Origin: 13-2-20CM-68-14 sp036378475
Lineage (GTDB): Bacteria; Actinomycetota; Thermoleophilia; Gaiellales; Gaiellaceae
Reading direction: 5' to 3'
DNA: 20,892 nt
Assembly: GCA_036378475.1 (NCBI GenBank)
Contig: DASUWJ010000048.1
Span: forward strand, 1 to 20,892
Part shown: in pieces, positions 13,522 through 20,516 of the stretch
Layout of the letters: each line of letters starts with the position of its first letter
How positions within the stretch are numbered: the first letter of the stretch is position 1
Made by a program: the position numbers and the translations under genes
The notes under the pieces: generated by a model
Seen by the model: the letters and a program-made list of their open reading frames with translations, nothing else
Told to the model about the DNA's origin: nothing
Database searches by the model: none

Positions 13522-14414
13522 GCCGCCTCGGCCAAGAGGGCGCGGCGAACCCAGGCGGTCTCGGCATGGGTGACCCGGCGTAGCTCCAGCCGCTCCTCCG
13601 TCCGCGGCCCGTGGCCGGTGACGACGTGCCGGAGCTCTGCCCAGTCGGGCTCGGTGTACTCCCAGACGCCGTTTCGCTGCTGCAGCTTCGGGTCTGGCAC
13701 GCTCAGGCCAAGCTCCCAGATCTGGGGCACGTAGCCGTCGAGAAACTGCTGGCGGGCCTCCTCGTTTCCCTGAGACTTGATCCGCCAGACGTACATCGGA
13801 TCGTCTTCCTTGTCGATCGGGTTGCCGTGGAACTGCATCAGCGGCCCCCACCAGCGGTTCAAGGCCTCCTGGACGAGTTCCCGCTGCTCGTCCGTGCCGA
13901 GCATCATCGTCAGGATCACGTCGCGGCCGTGCAGGATGTGGAACGACTCCTCCCAGCAGATCTTCTTCATGATCCGCGCATAGGGGGCGTAGGAGCACTT
14001 GAGGAGCGCCTTCTGGCTGATGATCGCGGCCGCGTCGACGAGCCAGGCGATCACCCCGACGTCCCCCCAGGTCCTCGTCGGATAGTGAAAGACGTTGTGG
14101 AACTTCGACTTGCCCGCGAGCAGGTCGGCGAGGCATTGCTCCCGCGGCTTGCCGAGGTCTTCGACGACGCGGTAGATCAGCTGCGAGTGCCCGACCTCGT
14201 CTTGCACCTTCGCCGTCAGCGCGAGTTTCCGCTGCAGGGTCGGCGCGCGCAGGATCCATTCGCGTTCGGGCAGGACGCCCATCAGCTCCGAGTTGCCGTG
14301 CATCTCGATGAACTTGATCAGCCTGGCGCGGTACTCCTCCGGCAGCCAGTCGTCGGTCTCGACCTGGCCGCCGCCCTGCACGTACTCGAGGAACTCCTGC
14401 TCCCTGGCCTCCAC
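13518..14414 (-). CDS. paaA: PaaA, catalytic di-iron subunit of phenylacetyl-CoA 1,2-epoxidase
   Basis: A 298-residue ferritin-like oxygenase subunit that epoxidises the aromatic ring of phenylacetyl-CoA. The di-iron ligands are visible: Glu43 (GNSELMG), Glu73 and His76 (QDEVGHSQ), Asp127 (WLVDAAA), Glu156 and His159 (WEESFHILHGRD). Other family-typical stretches are WILRAPTLQRKLALTAKVQDE and QFHGNPIDKEDDPMYVWRIK. GTG 14414 is preceded by AAAGGAG (14419-14425, minus), so unlike many neighbours this gene has a Shine-Dalgarno leader of about ten bases. It opens the paaABCD operon and diverges from the TetR gene across the palindrome at 14431-14450. Confidence 0.96.
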   Translation of the reverse strand: MEAREQEFLEYVQGGGQVETDDWLPEEYRARLIKFIEMHGNSELMGVLPEREWILRAPTLQRKLALTAKVQDEVGHSQLIYRVVEDLGKPREQCLADLLAGKSKFHNVFHYPTRTWGDVGVIAWLVDAAAIISQKALLKCSYAPYARIMKKICWEESFHILHGRDVILTMMLGTDEQRELVQEALNRWWGPLMQFHGNPIDKEDDPMYVWRIKSQGNEEARQQFLDGYVPQIWELGLSVPDPKLQQRNGVWEYTEPDWAELRHVVTGHGPRTEERLELRRVTHAETAWVRRALLAEAA

Positions 14415-14418
14415 GGCG

Positions 14419-14425
14419 CTCCTTT
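14419..14425 (-). promoter_or_regulatory. Shine-Dalgarno sequence of paaA
   Basis: AAAGGAG on the minus strand, 4 nt before GTG 14414. It fixes the paaA start and contrasts with the leaderless-looking regulator gene on the other side of the operator. Confidence 0.65.
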
Positions 14426-14430
14426 GTTCG

Positions 14431-14450
14431 ACCCTAACGATCGTTAGGGT
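14431..14450. promoter_or_regulatory. perfect 20-bp palindrome, probable PaaR-type operator with two divergent -10 elements
   Basis: ACCCTAACGATCGTTAGGGT is a perfect inverted repeat between paaA and the TetR gene. Its core CTAACGATCGTTAG (14434-14447) fits CNAACGNNCGTTNG, the site I recall for the TetR-family PaaR of Thermus thermophilus. Each end also reads TAGGGT outward. The plus-strand copy (14445-14450) ends 7 nt before GTG 14458. The minus-strand copy (14431-14436) lies 16 nt before GTG 14414, giving a leader of about ten bases with the Shine-Dalgarno sequence. One bound dimer would cover both promoters. Confidence 0.85.
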
Positions 14451-14457
14451 ACCCGAG

Positions 14458-15033
14458 GTGCCCTCGAGACGAACCGAGTTGACCCGCCAGGCGGCGCGCC
14501 TGTTCGCCGAGAAGGGCTACCACGGCACCTCGATCGGGGATCTGGCGGCCGCGATGGGTGTCCAGAAAGGCTCCCTGTACGCGCACATCAGCTCCAAGCA
14601 GGACCTGCTCTACGAGACGATGGCCGAGGGCGCCCACACGTTCCATGCGGGTCTCGATGCGATCCCGGACGAGGCGCCGGCGACCGAGAAGATCCGGCTG
14701 GCGCTCCGCTCCCACCTGCGCGTCGTCTCCGACCAGCTCGACGTGGCGACCGTCTTCGTGCAGGAGTGGCGCTACCTCGAGGGGACGCGCCGCGACGAGA
14801 TCGTCGCCCTGCGGCGCCGCTACGAGGAGCGGATCCGCGGCTACTTCCGCGAGGGACGCGAGCTGGGCGAGCTTCGGAGCGACCTTGACGACGCGACCGC
14901 CGCGCTGCTCGTACTCTCGGCCGCGAACTGGGCCTACACCTGGCTGCAGCCGGGACGAGACACCGATGCGCTCGCGGATCGCTTCTACGACCTGCTCGTC
15001 GAGGGGATGCGCGGCTACGCCACCCCCGCTTGA
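14458..15033 (+). CDS. paaR: TetR-family transcriptional regulator, probable PaaR-type repressor
   Basis: A 191-residue TetR protein. The N-terminal helix-turn-helix (about residues 6-50) has ARLFAEKGYHGTSIGDLAAAMGV and KGSLYAHISSKQDLL. The C-terminal all-helical domain would bind the effector, by analogy phenylacetyl-CoA. GTG 14458 is chosen because it sits 7 nt after TAGGGT and gives the usual short lead-in (PSRRTELTRQ); the frame is open further upstream, but only through the operator and paaA. Its divergence from paaA across a perfect palindrome argues for control of paaABCD and of itself. The ligand and the PaaR name are inference. It is convergent with the VOC gene, with an unremarkable 59-bp GC-rich gap. 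Confidence 0.88.
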   Translation: MPSRRTELTRQAARLFAEKGYHGTSIGDLAAAMGVQKGSLYAHISSKQDLLYETMAEGAHTFHAGLDAIPDEAPATEKIRLALRSHLRVVSDQLDVATVFVQEWRYLEGTRRDEIVALRRRYEERIRGYFREGRELGELRSDLDDATAALLVLSAANWAYTWLQPGRDTDALADRFYDLLVEGMRGYATPA

Positions 15034-15092
15034 GCATCGGGACCGCCCGGCCCGGCCGCGGCCGCCCGCGCTCGCCCGCACCCGCGCCTCGC

Positions 15093-15443
15093 TCACGGCC
15101 GCCGGGGATCCTCCCCACCGCGGTAGGTGATCGCCTCCAGCAGGTGCCCGTCCGGGTCCTCGAAGAACAGTCCGATCGCGATCCCGTGGTCGCGTTCGCG
15201 CCAGGGGACGCCGGCCTCGTCGAGGCGCCGCTTCAGGAGCTCGCGCTCGTTCGCCGAGAGGCGGATCGCCGTGTGGTCGCCCGGCCCACCTCGCTCGTGG
15301 AAGGCAAAGCCCGTGTTCCCGAGGTAGGCGAGCAGCGGCTGTCCCTCGCTCTCGACGATCCGGGCGCCGAGCACTCGTTCGTAGAAGGCGGCGAGCCGAC
15401 GCGGGTCGCTGGATTCGAAAGCCGCGTGGTCGAGTCGTGGCAT
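15093..15443 (-). CDS. VOC-family (glyoxalase/bleomycin-resistance fold) protein
   Basis: A 116-residue protein of the vicinal-oxygen-chelate fold. MPRLDHAAFESSDPRRLAAFYERVLG is the canonical first beta-alpha unit, with a metal-type His at position 5. GDHTAIRLS gives a second His, and DPDGHLLEAITY gives the usual C-terminal Glu. Members include glyoxalases, extradiol dioxygenases and resistance proteins; the sequence does not say which. ATG 15443 is chosen because it starts exactly at the fold. The frame could extend to 15500, but only through the divergent lipid kinase gene. Only 10 bp separate the two divergent start codons. Confidence 0.87.
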   Translation of the reverse strand: MPRLDHAAFESSDPRRLAAFYERVLGARIVESEGQPLLAYLGNTGFAFHERGGPGDHTAIRLSANERELLKRRLDEAGVPWRERDHGIAIGLFFEDPDGHLLEAITYRGGEDPRRP

Positions 15444-15456
15444 GCTCGCGACCATG
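15441..15456. promoter_or_regulatory. interlocked divergent start region with possible mutual -10 elements
   Basis: On the plus strand CATGCT (15441-15446) lies 7 nt before ATG 15454. On the minus strand CATGGT (15456-15451) lies 7 nt before ATG 15443. Each hexamer starts with the reverse complement of the other gene's ATG. Both keep A2 and T6 of TANNNT but not T1, so promoter function is speculative. Confidence 0.35.
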
Positions 15457-16335
15457 AAGCGCGCGGCGCTGATCGTCAACCCCTTCGCCAGCGGGGTCAC
15501 CCAGGGCCGGCTCGCTGACGTCGAGCGCGAGCTGCGCGGCAGTCTCGAGCTGACGGTGGCGCTGACCGAGCGGCGCGGACACGCGATCGAGCTCGCGCGC
15601 GCCGCGGCCGACGCCGAGGCGATCTTCGTCTACGGCGGGGACGGCCTTTTGAACGAGGTCGTGAACGGCGTCAACGGCCACGTCCCGCTCGGTGTCCTGC
15701 CCGGCGGCAAGACGAACGTGGTCGCGAGGGCCCTGGGGCTGCCGAGCGAGCCGAGAGCGGCGGCGCAGCGGCTTTTGGCCGGATCGCCGCGGCGCATCTC
15801 GGTCGGACGGGTGAACGGGCGGCGCTTCGCGTTCGCCGCTGGGGTTGGCTTCGACGCCGAGCTCGTCCGCCGCGTCGACCGGCGCGGCCGGCGCAGTGAC
15901 GGCCGGCGGCCCGGAGACGTCGCCTTCGTCTGGGAGGCGATGCGGCTGCTCGCCTCGAGCCGCGGTCGCTACGAGCCCACCATCGAGCTGACAGGCTTCG
16001 GCCGCGCCGCCTTCGTGCTGGTCGCGAACGCCAACCCGTACTCCTTTGCCGGCCGGCGGGCGTTGCGGGTCGCTCCCGAGGCGAGCTGGGAGCTCGGGCT
16101 CGACCTCGTGGCGCCCCAGCGTGTCGGTCCGCGGACGCTACCGCGGCTCCTCGCCTTGACCTTCTTCGGCCCGGGCCAGCGCCGACCCGGCGATGTCTTC
16201 TACGGACACGACCTCGACCTGATCGAGGTGCAGTGCGACCTGCCGCTGCCGCTGCAGGCAGACGGTGAGGATCTCGGCGACGTGGAAAGAGCGGTCTTCG
16301 AGGCCGAGCGGGACGCGGTCACCGTGCTCGCGTGA
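15454..16335 (+). CDS. diacylglycerol kinase-family lipid kinase
   Basis: A 293-residue cytoplasmic kinase. The N-terminal catalytic domain has LIVNPFASG (7-14), VYGGDGLLNEVVNG (59-72, the GGDG nucleotide-binding motif) and GVLPGGKTNVVARALG (80-95), where the usual GTxN is GKTN. The C-terminal beta-sandwich half includes GVGFDAELVRRVD and the terminal QADGEDLGD. Relatives phosphorylate diacylglycerol, sphingosine or related lipids (YegS/BmrU/DgkB group). ATG 15454 is preferred over ATG 15442 because it begins directly at the first strand (MKRAALIVNP). It lies just upstream of the DUF4129 gene, which seems to have its own promoter. Confidence 0.92.
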   Translation: MKRAALIVNPFASGVTQGRLADVERELRGSLELTVALTERRGHAIELARAAADAEAIFVYGGDGLLNEVVNGVNGHVPLGVLPGGKTNVVARALGLPSEPRAAAQRLLAGSPRRISVGRVNGRRFAFAAGVGFDAELVRRVDRRGRRSDGRRPGDVAFVWEAMRLLASSRGRYEPTIELTGFGRAAFVLVANANPYSFAGRRALRVAPEASWELGLDLVAPQRVGPRTLPRLLALTFFGPGQRRPGDVFYGHDLDLIEVQCDLPLPLQADGEDLGDVERAVFEAERDAVTVLA

Positions 16336-16343
16336 GACGCCGC

Positions 16344-16349
16344 TAGGCT
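16344..16349 (+). promoter_or_regulatory. putative leaderless -10 (TAGGCT) of DUF4129-MoxR operon
   Basis: TAGGCT ends 6 nt before GTG 16356 and is the only such motif ahead of the five-gene coupled run. Confidence 0.55.
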
Positions 16350-16355
16350 CCGGTC

Positions 16356-17249
16356 GTGACGGAGAGCCCGCTGACGCGGCTCCTGCGGGCGCTGCTGCTC
16401 GCCGCGGCGGCCGTCGTCCTGCTCGGGCTCGTGGCGGTGGCCGCGGGAGGCTACCGGCTCGGCGGTGGGGCCTCGGCGCAGCCCAGCCCTTACGCGGTCG
16501 ACTCGCTGCTGACGCTCGTCCTCGCCCTCTACACGGTCGGCGCGATCGCGCTCCTGGCGGGATCGGTCTGGGCGGGCTTCGAGCGCCGGAAGAAGGAGAC
16601 CCCGCGCGGCCGCCGGCAGCGGACGATTCGAACCGCGCTGATCGGGCTCGGCCTGCTGGCGGTCCTGCTGCTCGTTTCCCAGCGCTTCCACTGGCATCTC
16701 CGGCACGTCGGCCGCCCGCCCTCGGTGACGGGTGCCGCTCCCTCGGGCGGCGCGGGCCACCTTCGAACGGGGCACCACGGGCAGCAGCGCCAGGCGCACT
16801 TCCGCCTGCTGCCCTTCCTGATCGCGCTCGGCGCGGCGAGTGCGGCCTTCGGAGCGTTCTCCGTCGCGGAGCGCCGACGCCGGCGGAGGCTGCCGCGCGA
16901 GGCAGCGTTGTCCGACGAGCTGCTCGGGGCGCTCGATCAGAGCCTGGACGAGCTGCGGACCGAGACCGACCCGCGGCGGGCGGTGATCGCCGCGTACGCC
17001 CGCATGGAACGGGTGCTCGCCCTCCACGGGATCCCGCGGCGCCGCTCCGAAGCGCCGCACGAGTACCTCGGCCGCGTGCTCGCGGAACTGACGCACGGCG
17101 GCCGGGCCGCTCGGCGCCTGACAAGCCTCTTCGAACGCGCGCGTTTCAGCCCGCACGACGTGGCTCCGGCGATGAAGGCCGAGGCGATCGCGGCCTTCGA
17201 GGCCTTCCAGGCGGAGCTTGCGGCAGCCGAGACCGAGGCGGCGGCGTGA
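16356..17249 (+). CDS. DUF4129 membrane protein
   Basis: A 297-residue protein with four predicted membrane helices (about 9-31, 49-72, 91-108 and 151-170), a basic loop after each pair, and a cytoplasmic C-terminal DUF4129 domain (about 195-290). The domain shows RRAVIAAYARMERVLALHGIPRR, then SEAPHEYLGRVL and LTSLFERARFSPHDV. DUF4129 often forms the C-terminal end of membrane transglutaminases that travel with MoxR and DUF58. Here it stands alone with no transglutaminase core. GTG 16356 follows TAGGCT by 6 nt. Its end overlaps the next gene as GTGA (17246-17249). Function unknown; envelope-related by context. Confidence 0.9.
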   Translation: MTESPLTRLLRALLLAAAAVVLLGLVAVAAGGYRLGGGASAQPSPYAVDSLLTLVLALYTVGAIALLAGSVWAGFERRKKETPRGRRQRTIRTALIGLGLLAVLLLVSQRFHWHLRHVGRPPSVTGAAPSGGAGHLRTGHHGQQRQAHFRLLPFLIALGAASAAFGAFSVAERRRRRRLPREAALSDELLGALDQSLDELRTETDPRRAVIAAYARMERVLALHGIPRRRSEAPHEYLGRVLAELTHGGRAARRLTSLFERARFSPHDVAPAMKAEAIAAFEAFQAELAAAETEAAA

Positions 17250-17764
17250 CGCGGATCGTCTTTCGAACCGGCGCCGGCGCGATCCTGGCGACCGGGCTTC
17301 TGATCGGGCTGCTCTTGGTCTTTCCGGGGCGCCGGAACCTCCTGATCGGCGCCTACGAGCTCGTGCTGGGCGCGATCGCGCTCGCCGCGCTCGCGGGCTC
17401 GCTCCGCGGGCTTCGGCCCCGAGGCTTCGAGGCGCGCTCGCCGTTCGATCCGCGCCGGGTTCCAGCTCCCGAGCGGGCAGCCGTGGGAGACGAGCTCGAG
17501 CGGATCGACCGGCTGGTGGTGCTCGGCTCCGCCAACGCGTTCGACCTCCATTTTCGCCTGCGCCCGCTCCTGCGCCAGGTTGCCGCCGAGCGCCTGCACT
17601 CGCGGGGCGTCGAGCTCGACAGGCACGAGGAGCGGGCGCGCGAGCTGCTGGGCGACTCGGCGTGGGAGCTCGTCCGCGCTGACCGCGAGCTACGCCAGCG
17701 CTACGGCCCCGGGATCGCGCCGGACGAGCTCGAGCGAGTGGTCAGGGCGTTGGAGGCCCTGTGA
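17246..17764 (+). CDS. two-helix membrane protein of MoxR operon, unknown family
   Basis: A 172-residue protein with two close hydrophobic helices (about 8-27 and 33-52), followed by a charged cytoplasmic helical part of about 115 residues. The latter contains HFRLRPLLRQVAAERLHSRGVELDRHEERARELLGDSAWELVRADR. Proteins of this shape occur beside moxR genes in actinomycetes in my recollection, but I cannot name a family. GTGA overlaps join it to DUF4129 upstream (17246-17249) and MoxR downstream (17761-17764), so all three are probably translated together. Longer frames upstream are shadows of the DUF4129 gene. It may anchor or present a partner for the MoxR ATPase. Confidence 0.85.
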   Translation: MTRIVFRTGAGAILATGLLIGLLLVFPGRRNLLIGAYELVLGAIALAALAGSLRGLRPRGFEARSPFDPRRVPAPERAAVGDELERIDRLVVLGSANAFDLHFRLRPLLRQVAAERLHSRGVELDRHEERARELLGDSAWELVRADRELRQRYGPGIAPDELERVVRALEAL

Positions 17765-18732
17765 GCCTCAGCGATGTCGCGGCGACCGCGGGCCGGATCC
17801 TCACCGAGCTCGAGCGGGCGATCGTCGGCAAGCGCGAGCCGCTCGAGCTGGTGCTGCTCGGCTTGCTCGCCGACGGCCACGTCCTGATCGAAGACTTCCC
17901 CGGGCTCGCAAAGACGCTGATCGCCCGCTCGGTCGCCCAGGTCGCCTCGCTGCGCTTCTCGCGCGTCCAGTTCACGCCCGACCTGATGCCCGGGGACGTG
18001 ACGGGGTCCTCGATCTACAACCAGCGCAGTTCGGACTTCGAGTTCAGGCCGGGGCCGATCTTCGCCAACCTGCTGCTCGCCGACGAGATCAACCGGGCTC
18101 CGCCGAAGACGCAGGCCGCGCTCCTCGAGGCGATGCAGGAGCGCCAGGTGACGATCGAGGGCACCACCCATCTCCTGGAACGGCCGTTCCTCGTGCTCGC
18201 GACCCAAAATCCGATCGAGTACGAGGGCACCTATCCCCTGCCCGAGGCGCAGCTCGACCGCTTCCTGCTTCGGCTGCGGGTCGGCTACCCGGAGCGAGAG
18301 GACGAGTGGCGGATTCTCGAGCAGCGGCTCGAGCGCGGCACGGACGAGGTCGAGCTCGACCCCCTCGTCGACCGGGAGACCCTGCTCGAACTCCAGCAGG
18401 CGATCGAAGAAGTGCACGTCGCCGACAGCCTCGGCCGCTACATCGTCGATCTGGTGGCGGCGACCCGGGCCAACCCGCAGCTGCAGGTCGGAGCGAGCCC
18501 GCGCGGGGCGCTCGCCCTGCTCAAGCTCTCGCGCTGCCGGGCGGCGCTCGCCGGCCGCGACTTCGCGACTCCCGACGACGTCAAGTCGGTCGCCGTCCCC
18601 GCGCTCGCTCACCGGGTGACGCTCAAGCCCGAGCTCTGGGTCCAGCGGATCAGCGCGGAGGACGTCGTTCGCGAGACGCTCGCGCGGGTGCCGACCCCCT
18701 CGGCCGAGGAAGCCCTCCGGCTCCCCGAGTGA
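17761..18732 (+). CDS. MoxR-family AAA+ ATPase
   Basis: A 323-residue AAA+ ATPase of the MoxR group. The Walker A region is IEDFPGLAKT (43-52), with the Ala-Lys-Thr variant usual in MoxR. Walker B is LLLADEIN (104-111), followed by RAPPKTQAALLEAMQERQVT, sensor 1 is LATQNP, and EGTYPLPEAQLDRF is the characteristic MoxR stretch. The C-terminal lid follows, with SPRGALAL. MoxR proteins act as chaperone-like ATPases on vWA-domain partners, here most probably the DUF58 protein encoded next. GTGA overlaps join it to both neighbours. The family is certain; the client is inferred. Confidence 0.96.
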   Translation: MSLSDVAATAGRILTELERAIVGKREPLELVLLGLLADGHVLIEDFPGLAKTLIARSVAQVASLRFSRVQFTPDLMPGDVTGSSIYNQRSSDFEFRPGPIFANLLLADEINRAPPKTQAALLEAMQERQVTIEGTTHLLERPFLVLATQNPIEYEGTYPLPEAQLDRFLLRLRVGYPEREDEWRILEQRLERGTDEVELDPLVDRETLLELQQAIEEVHVADSLGRYIVDLVAATRANPQLQVGASPRGALALLKLSRCRAALAGRDFATPDDVKSVAVPALAHRVTLKPELWVQRISAEDVVRETLARVPTPSAEEALRLPE

Positions 18733-20000
18733 AGCGCACGGTCACCCCAAAGCTCGCCGCCTACGCCGTCCTGACCGCACTCGGCCTGCTGGCGGCGCTT
18801 GTCGCCGGCCGCCCCGAACTGGCCCTGATCGCGGCGCCGTTCGGCGTCGTTTTGGCGGCCGGCCTGGCGGGCGCCCGCGAGCCCGAGCTTCGGCTCGCGC
18901 TCGAACTCGAGCGCGAGCGGGTGCTCGAGGGGGACGAGGTGACGCTCGAGGTCGACCTGCACGCGCGCCGGGGCGCCTCCCGGCTCGAGGTGCTGGTCGA
19001 GCTGCCGCCCGAGTTCGAGCTCCGAAGCGGTCCGGGGCGGGTGGCGCTCCACCTTTCGACCGGCGAGGAGCGGCAGCTCGAGCTCCGCCTCCGTTGCGGC
19101 CGCTGGGGCGGCTATTCGTTCGGGGACGTCCACCTGCGAGCGAGCGACGCCTTTGGGCTCCTGGCCTGGGAGCAGACGATCGAGCACCGGCTCCAGCTCC
19201 GGGTCTATCCGCGGCCCGAGGCGCTCCGCGAGCTCGTCCGGCCGCTCGAGACGCAGGTCTCGACCGGAAACAGGGTCTCACGCCAGAAGGGCGAGGGGCT
19301 CGAGTTCGCCGACCTGCGCCCCTTCGCCGGCGGCGACCGGATCCGGTTGATCAACTGGCGGGCGAGCGCACGCCGGAACGAGCTCTGGGTGAACGAGCAC
19401 TACGCGGAGCGAAACGCGGACGTGATCGTCTTTTTGGACAGCTTCGCGGAGGCCCGCCGCTCCGGCGAGGGAACGCTCGATCAGGCGATCCGGGCCGCCG
19501 CCTCGCTGAGCGAGCGCTACCTCGCGCAGCGAGACCGGGTCGGGCTCGTCAACTTCGGTGGTGTACTCAACTGGCTGCGGCCGGGAACCGGGCCCCTGCA
19601 GCTCTACCGGATCGTCGAGGCGCTCCTCAACACCGAGGTGGTCTTGAGCTACGCGTGGAAGCAGATCGACATCCTGCCGCCCCGAACGCTGCCGCCGAAG
19701 TCGCTGATCCTCGCGCTCAGCCCGCTGCTCGACGAGCGCGCGACAAGCGCGCTCCTCGACCTGCGCTCCCGCGGCTTCGATCTCGTGATCGTCGAGATCT
19801 CGCCCGAGCCGTTCGTCGAGGAGCCGCCCGGCGTCTCGGGAGCGCTCGCGGTTCGGCTCTGGAAGCTTCGCCGCGAGGCGCGCCGGCGCGAGTACGAGCG
19901 CGCGGGCGCGCCCGTTGCGCAGTGGCGTCAGGGCGAGCCCCTGACCGCCGTCCTCGAGGGGGTGAGCGCATTCCGGCGTCACGCGCGCGCACGCGCGTAG
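18729..20000 (+). CDS. DUF58 protein (vWA-like), MoxR partner
   Basis: A 423-residue protein with two N-terminal membrane helices (about 9-27 and 30-48), then a beta-rich extracytoplasmic-type segment with DAFGLLAWEQ. The DUF58 signature follows at 188-216 (GEGLEFADLRPFAGGD, RLINW, ASARR). A vWA-like domain then runs VIVFLDSF, IRAAASLSERYLAQRDRVGLVNFG and SLILALSPLLDERA; the metal-site DxSxS is reduced to DSF. GTG 18729 overlaps the moxR stop as GTGA, and longer frames are shadows of moxR. The last codons read RRHARARA from a CG/CA-alternating tract (19980-19999). MoxR-DUF58 pairs are linked to envelope assembly and stress, but their mechanism is poorly known. Confidence 0.94.
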   Translation: MKRTVTPKLAAYAVLTALGLLAALVAGRPELALIAAPFGVVLAAGLAGAREPELRLALELERERVLEGDEVTLEVDLHARRGASRLEVLVELPPEFELRSGPGRVALHLSTGEERQLELRLRCGRWGGYSFGDVHLRASDAFGLLAWEQTIEHRLQLRVYPRPEALRELVRPLETQVSTGNRVSRQKGEGLEFADLRPFAGGDRIRLINWRASARRNELWVNEHYAERNADVIVFLDSFAEARRSGEGTLDQAIRAAASLSERYLAQRDRVGLVNFGGVLNWLRPGTGPLQLYRIVEALLNTEVVLSYAWKQIDILPPRTLPPKSLILALSPLLDERATSALLDLRSRGFDLVIVEISPEPFVEEPPGVSGALAVRLWKLRREARRREYERAGAPVAQWRQGEPLTAVLEGVSAFRRHARARA

Positions 20001-20506
20001 TCCTCGGGGCGGCGTCGCTGGCCCTGGCGGCGGCGGTCGTCGGCTATGCCCTGCTCGAGGCCGAGCACCGGGCGGCCTGGGCGAGCGCAGGAGTGGGCGC
20101 GGCGGCGCTCGCGGCCCTGGCCGCGGGTCTGGCGCTCGGGCCCTCGCTCGTTCCTGCCGGGGTGGCGGGCCTCGGCGCGTGCTGGGGGGTCTCGGCCTGG
20201 AGCCGGGGCGTCGTCCCCGGCGGGACGATCGCCGCCGCCGCGGCGATCTTCGTCACGGCGGAGCTCGCCTACCACTCGCTCGACCAGGTGGCCGCGGTCG
20301 ACGAGGGCGAGCTGCTCGCGCGGCGGCTCGCCGCGCTCGCGCTCATGGGCGTCGGCGCGCTGGCGCTCTCGGCGCTCTTGCTCGCGGCCCTCGGGCTGAA
20401 GACCGGCGGGGGTCTCGTGCTCGAAGCCGTGGGGGTGGCGGCGGCGGTCGGGGTGCTCGCGCTCGTCTTCGCGCTCGCGCGCGACGAGCGCGAGACCGAG
20501 CGGTAG
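19922..20506 (+). CDS. multi-pass membrane protein, last gene of the MoxR operon
   Basis: A hydrophobic protein with five or six predicted helices, starting around VVLGAASLALAAAVVGYALL and ending LVFALARDERETER. The central region (TAELAYHSLDQVAAVDEGELLARRLAALAL) is the only polar stretch. I do not recognise a family. The start is unclear. GTG 19922 gives 194 residues but overlaps the DUF58 gene by 79 nt and adds an Arg/Gly-rich leader. GTG 20093 would delete the first helix. Non-canonical GTA 19997, overlapping the DUF58 stop as GTAG, or ATT 19970 would fit the apparent N-terminus better. Its TAG stop doubles as the first bases of the next gene's -10. Confidence 0.72.
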   Translation: MASGRAPDRRPRGGERIPASRARTRVVLGAASLALAAAVVGYALLEAEHRAAWASAGVGAAALAALAAGLALGPSLVPAGVAGLGACWGVSAWSRGVVPGGTIAAAAAIFVTAELAYHSLDQVAAVDEGELLARRLAALALMGVGALALSALLLAALGLKTGGGLVLEAVGVAAAVGVLALVFALARDERETER

Positions 20507-20509
20507 ATT
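20504..20509 (+). promoter_or_regulatory. putative leaderless -10 (TAGATT) of E1 alpha gene, overlapping a stop codon
   Basis: TAGATT begins with the TAG stop of the preceding membrane-protein gene and ends 7 nt before ATG 20517. Confidence 0.5.
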
Positions 20510-20516
20510 CCCGCCG

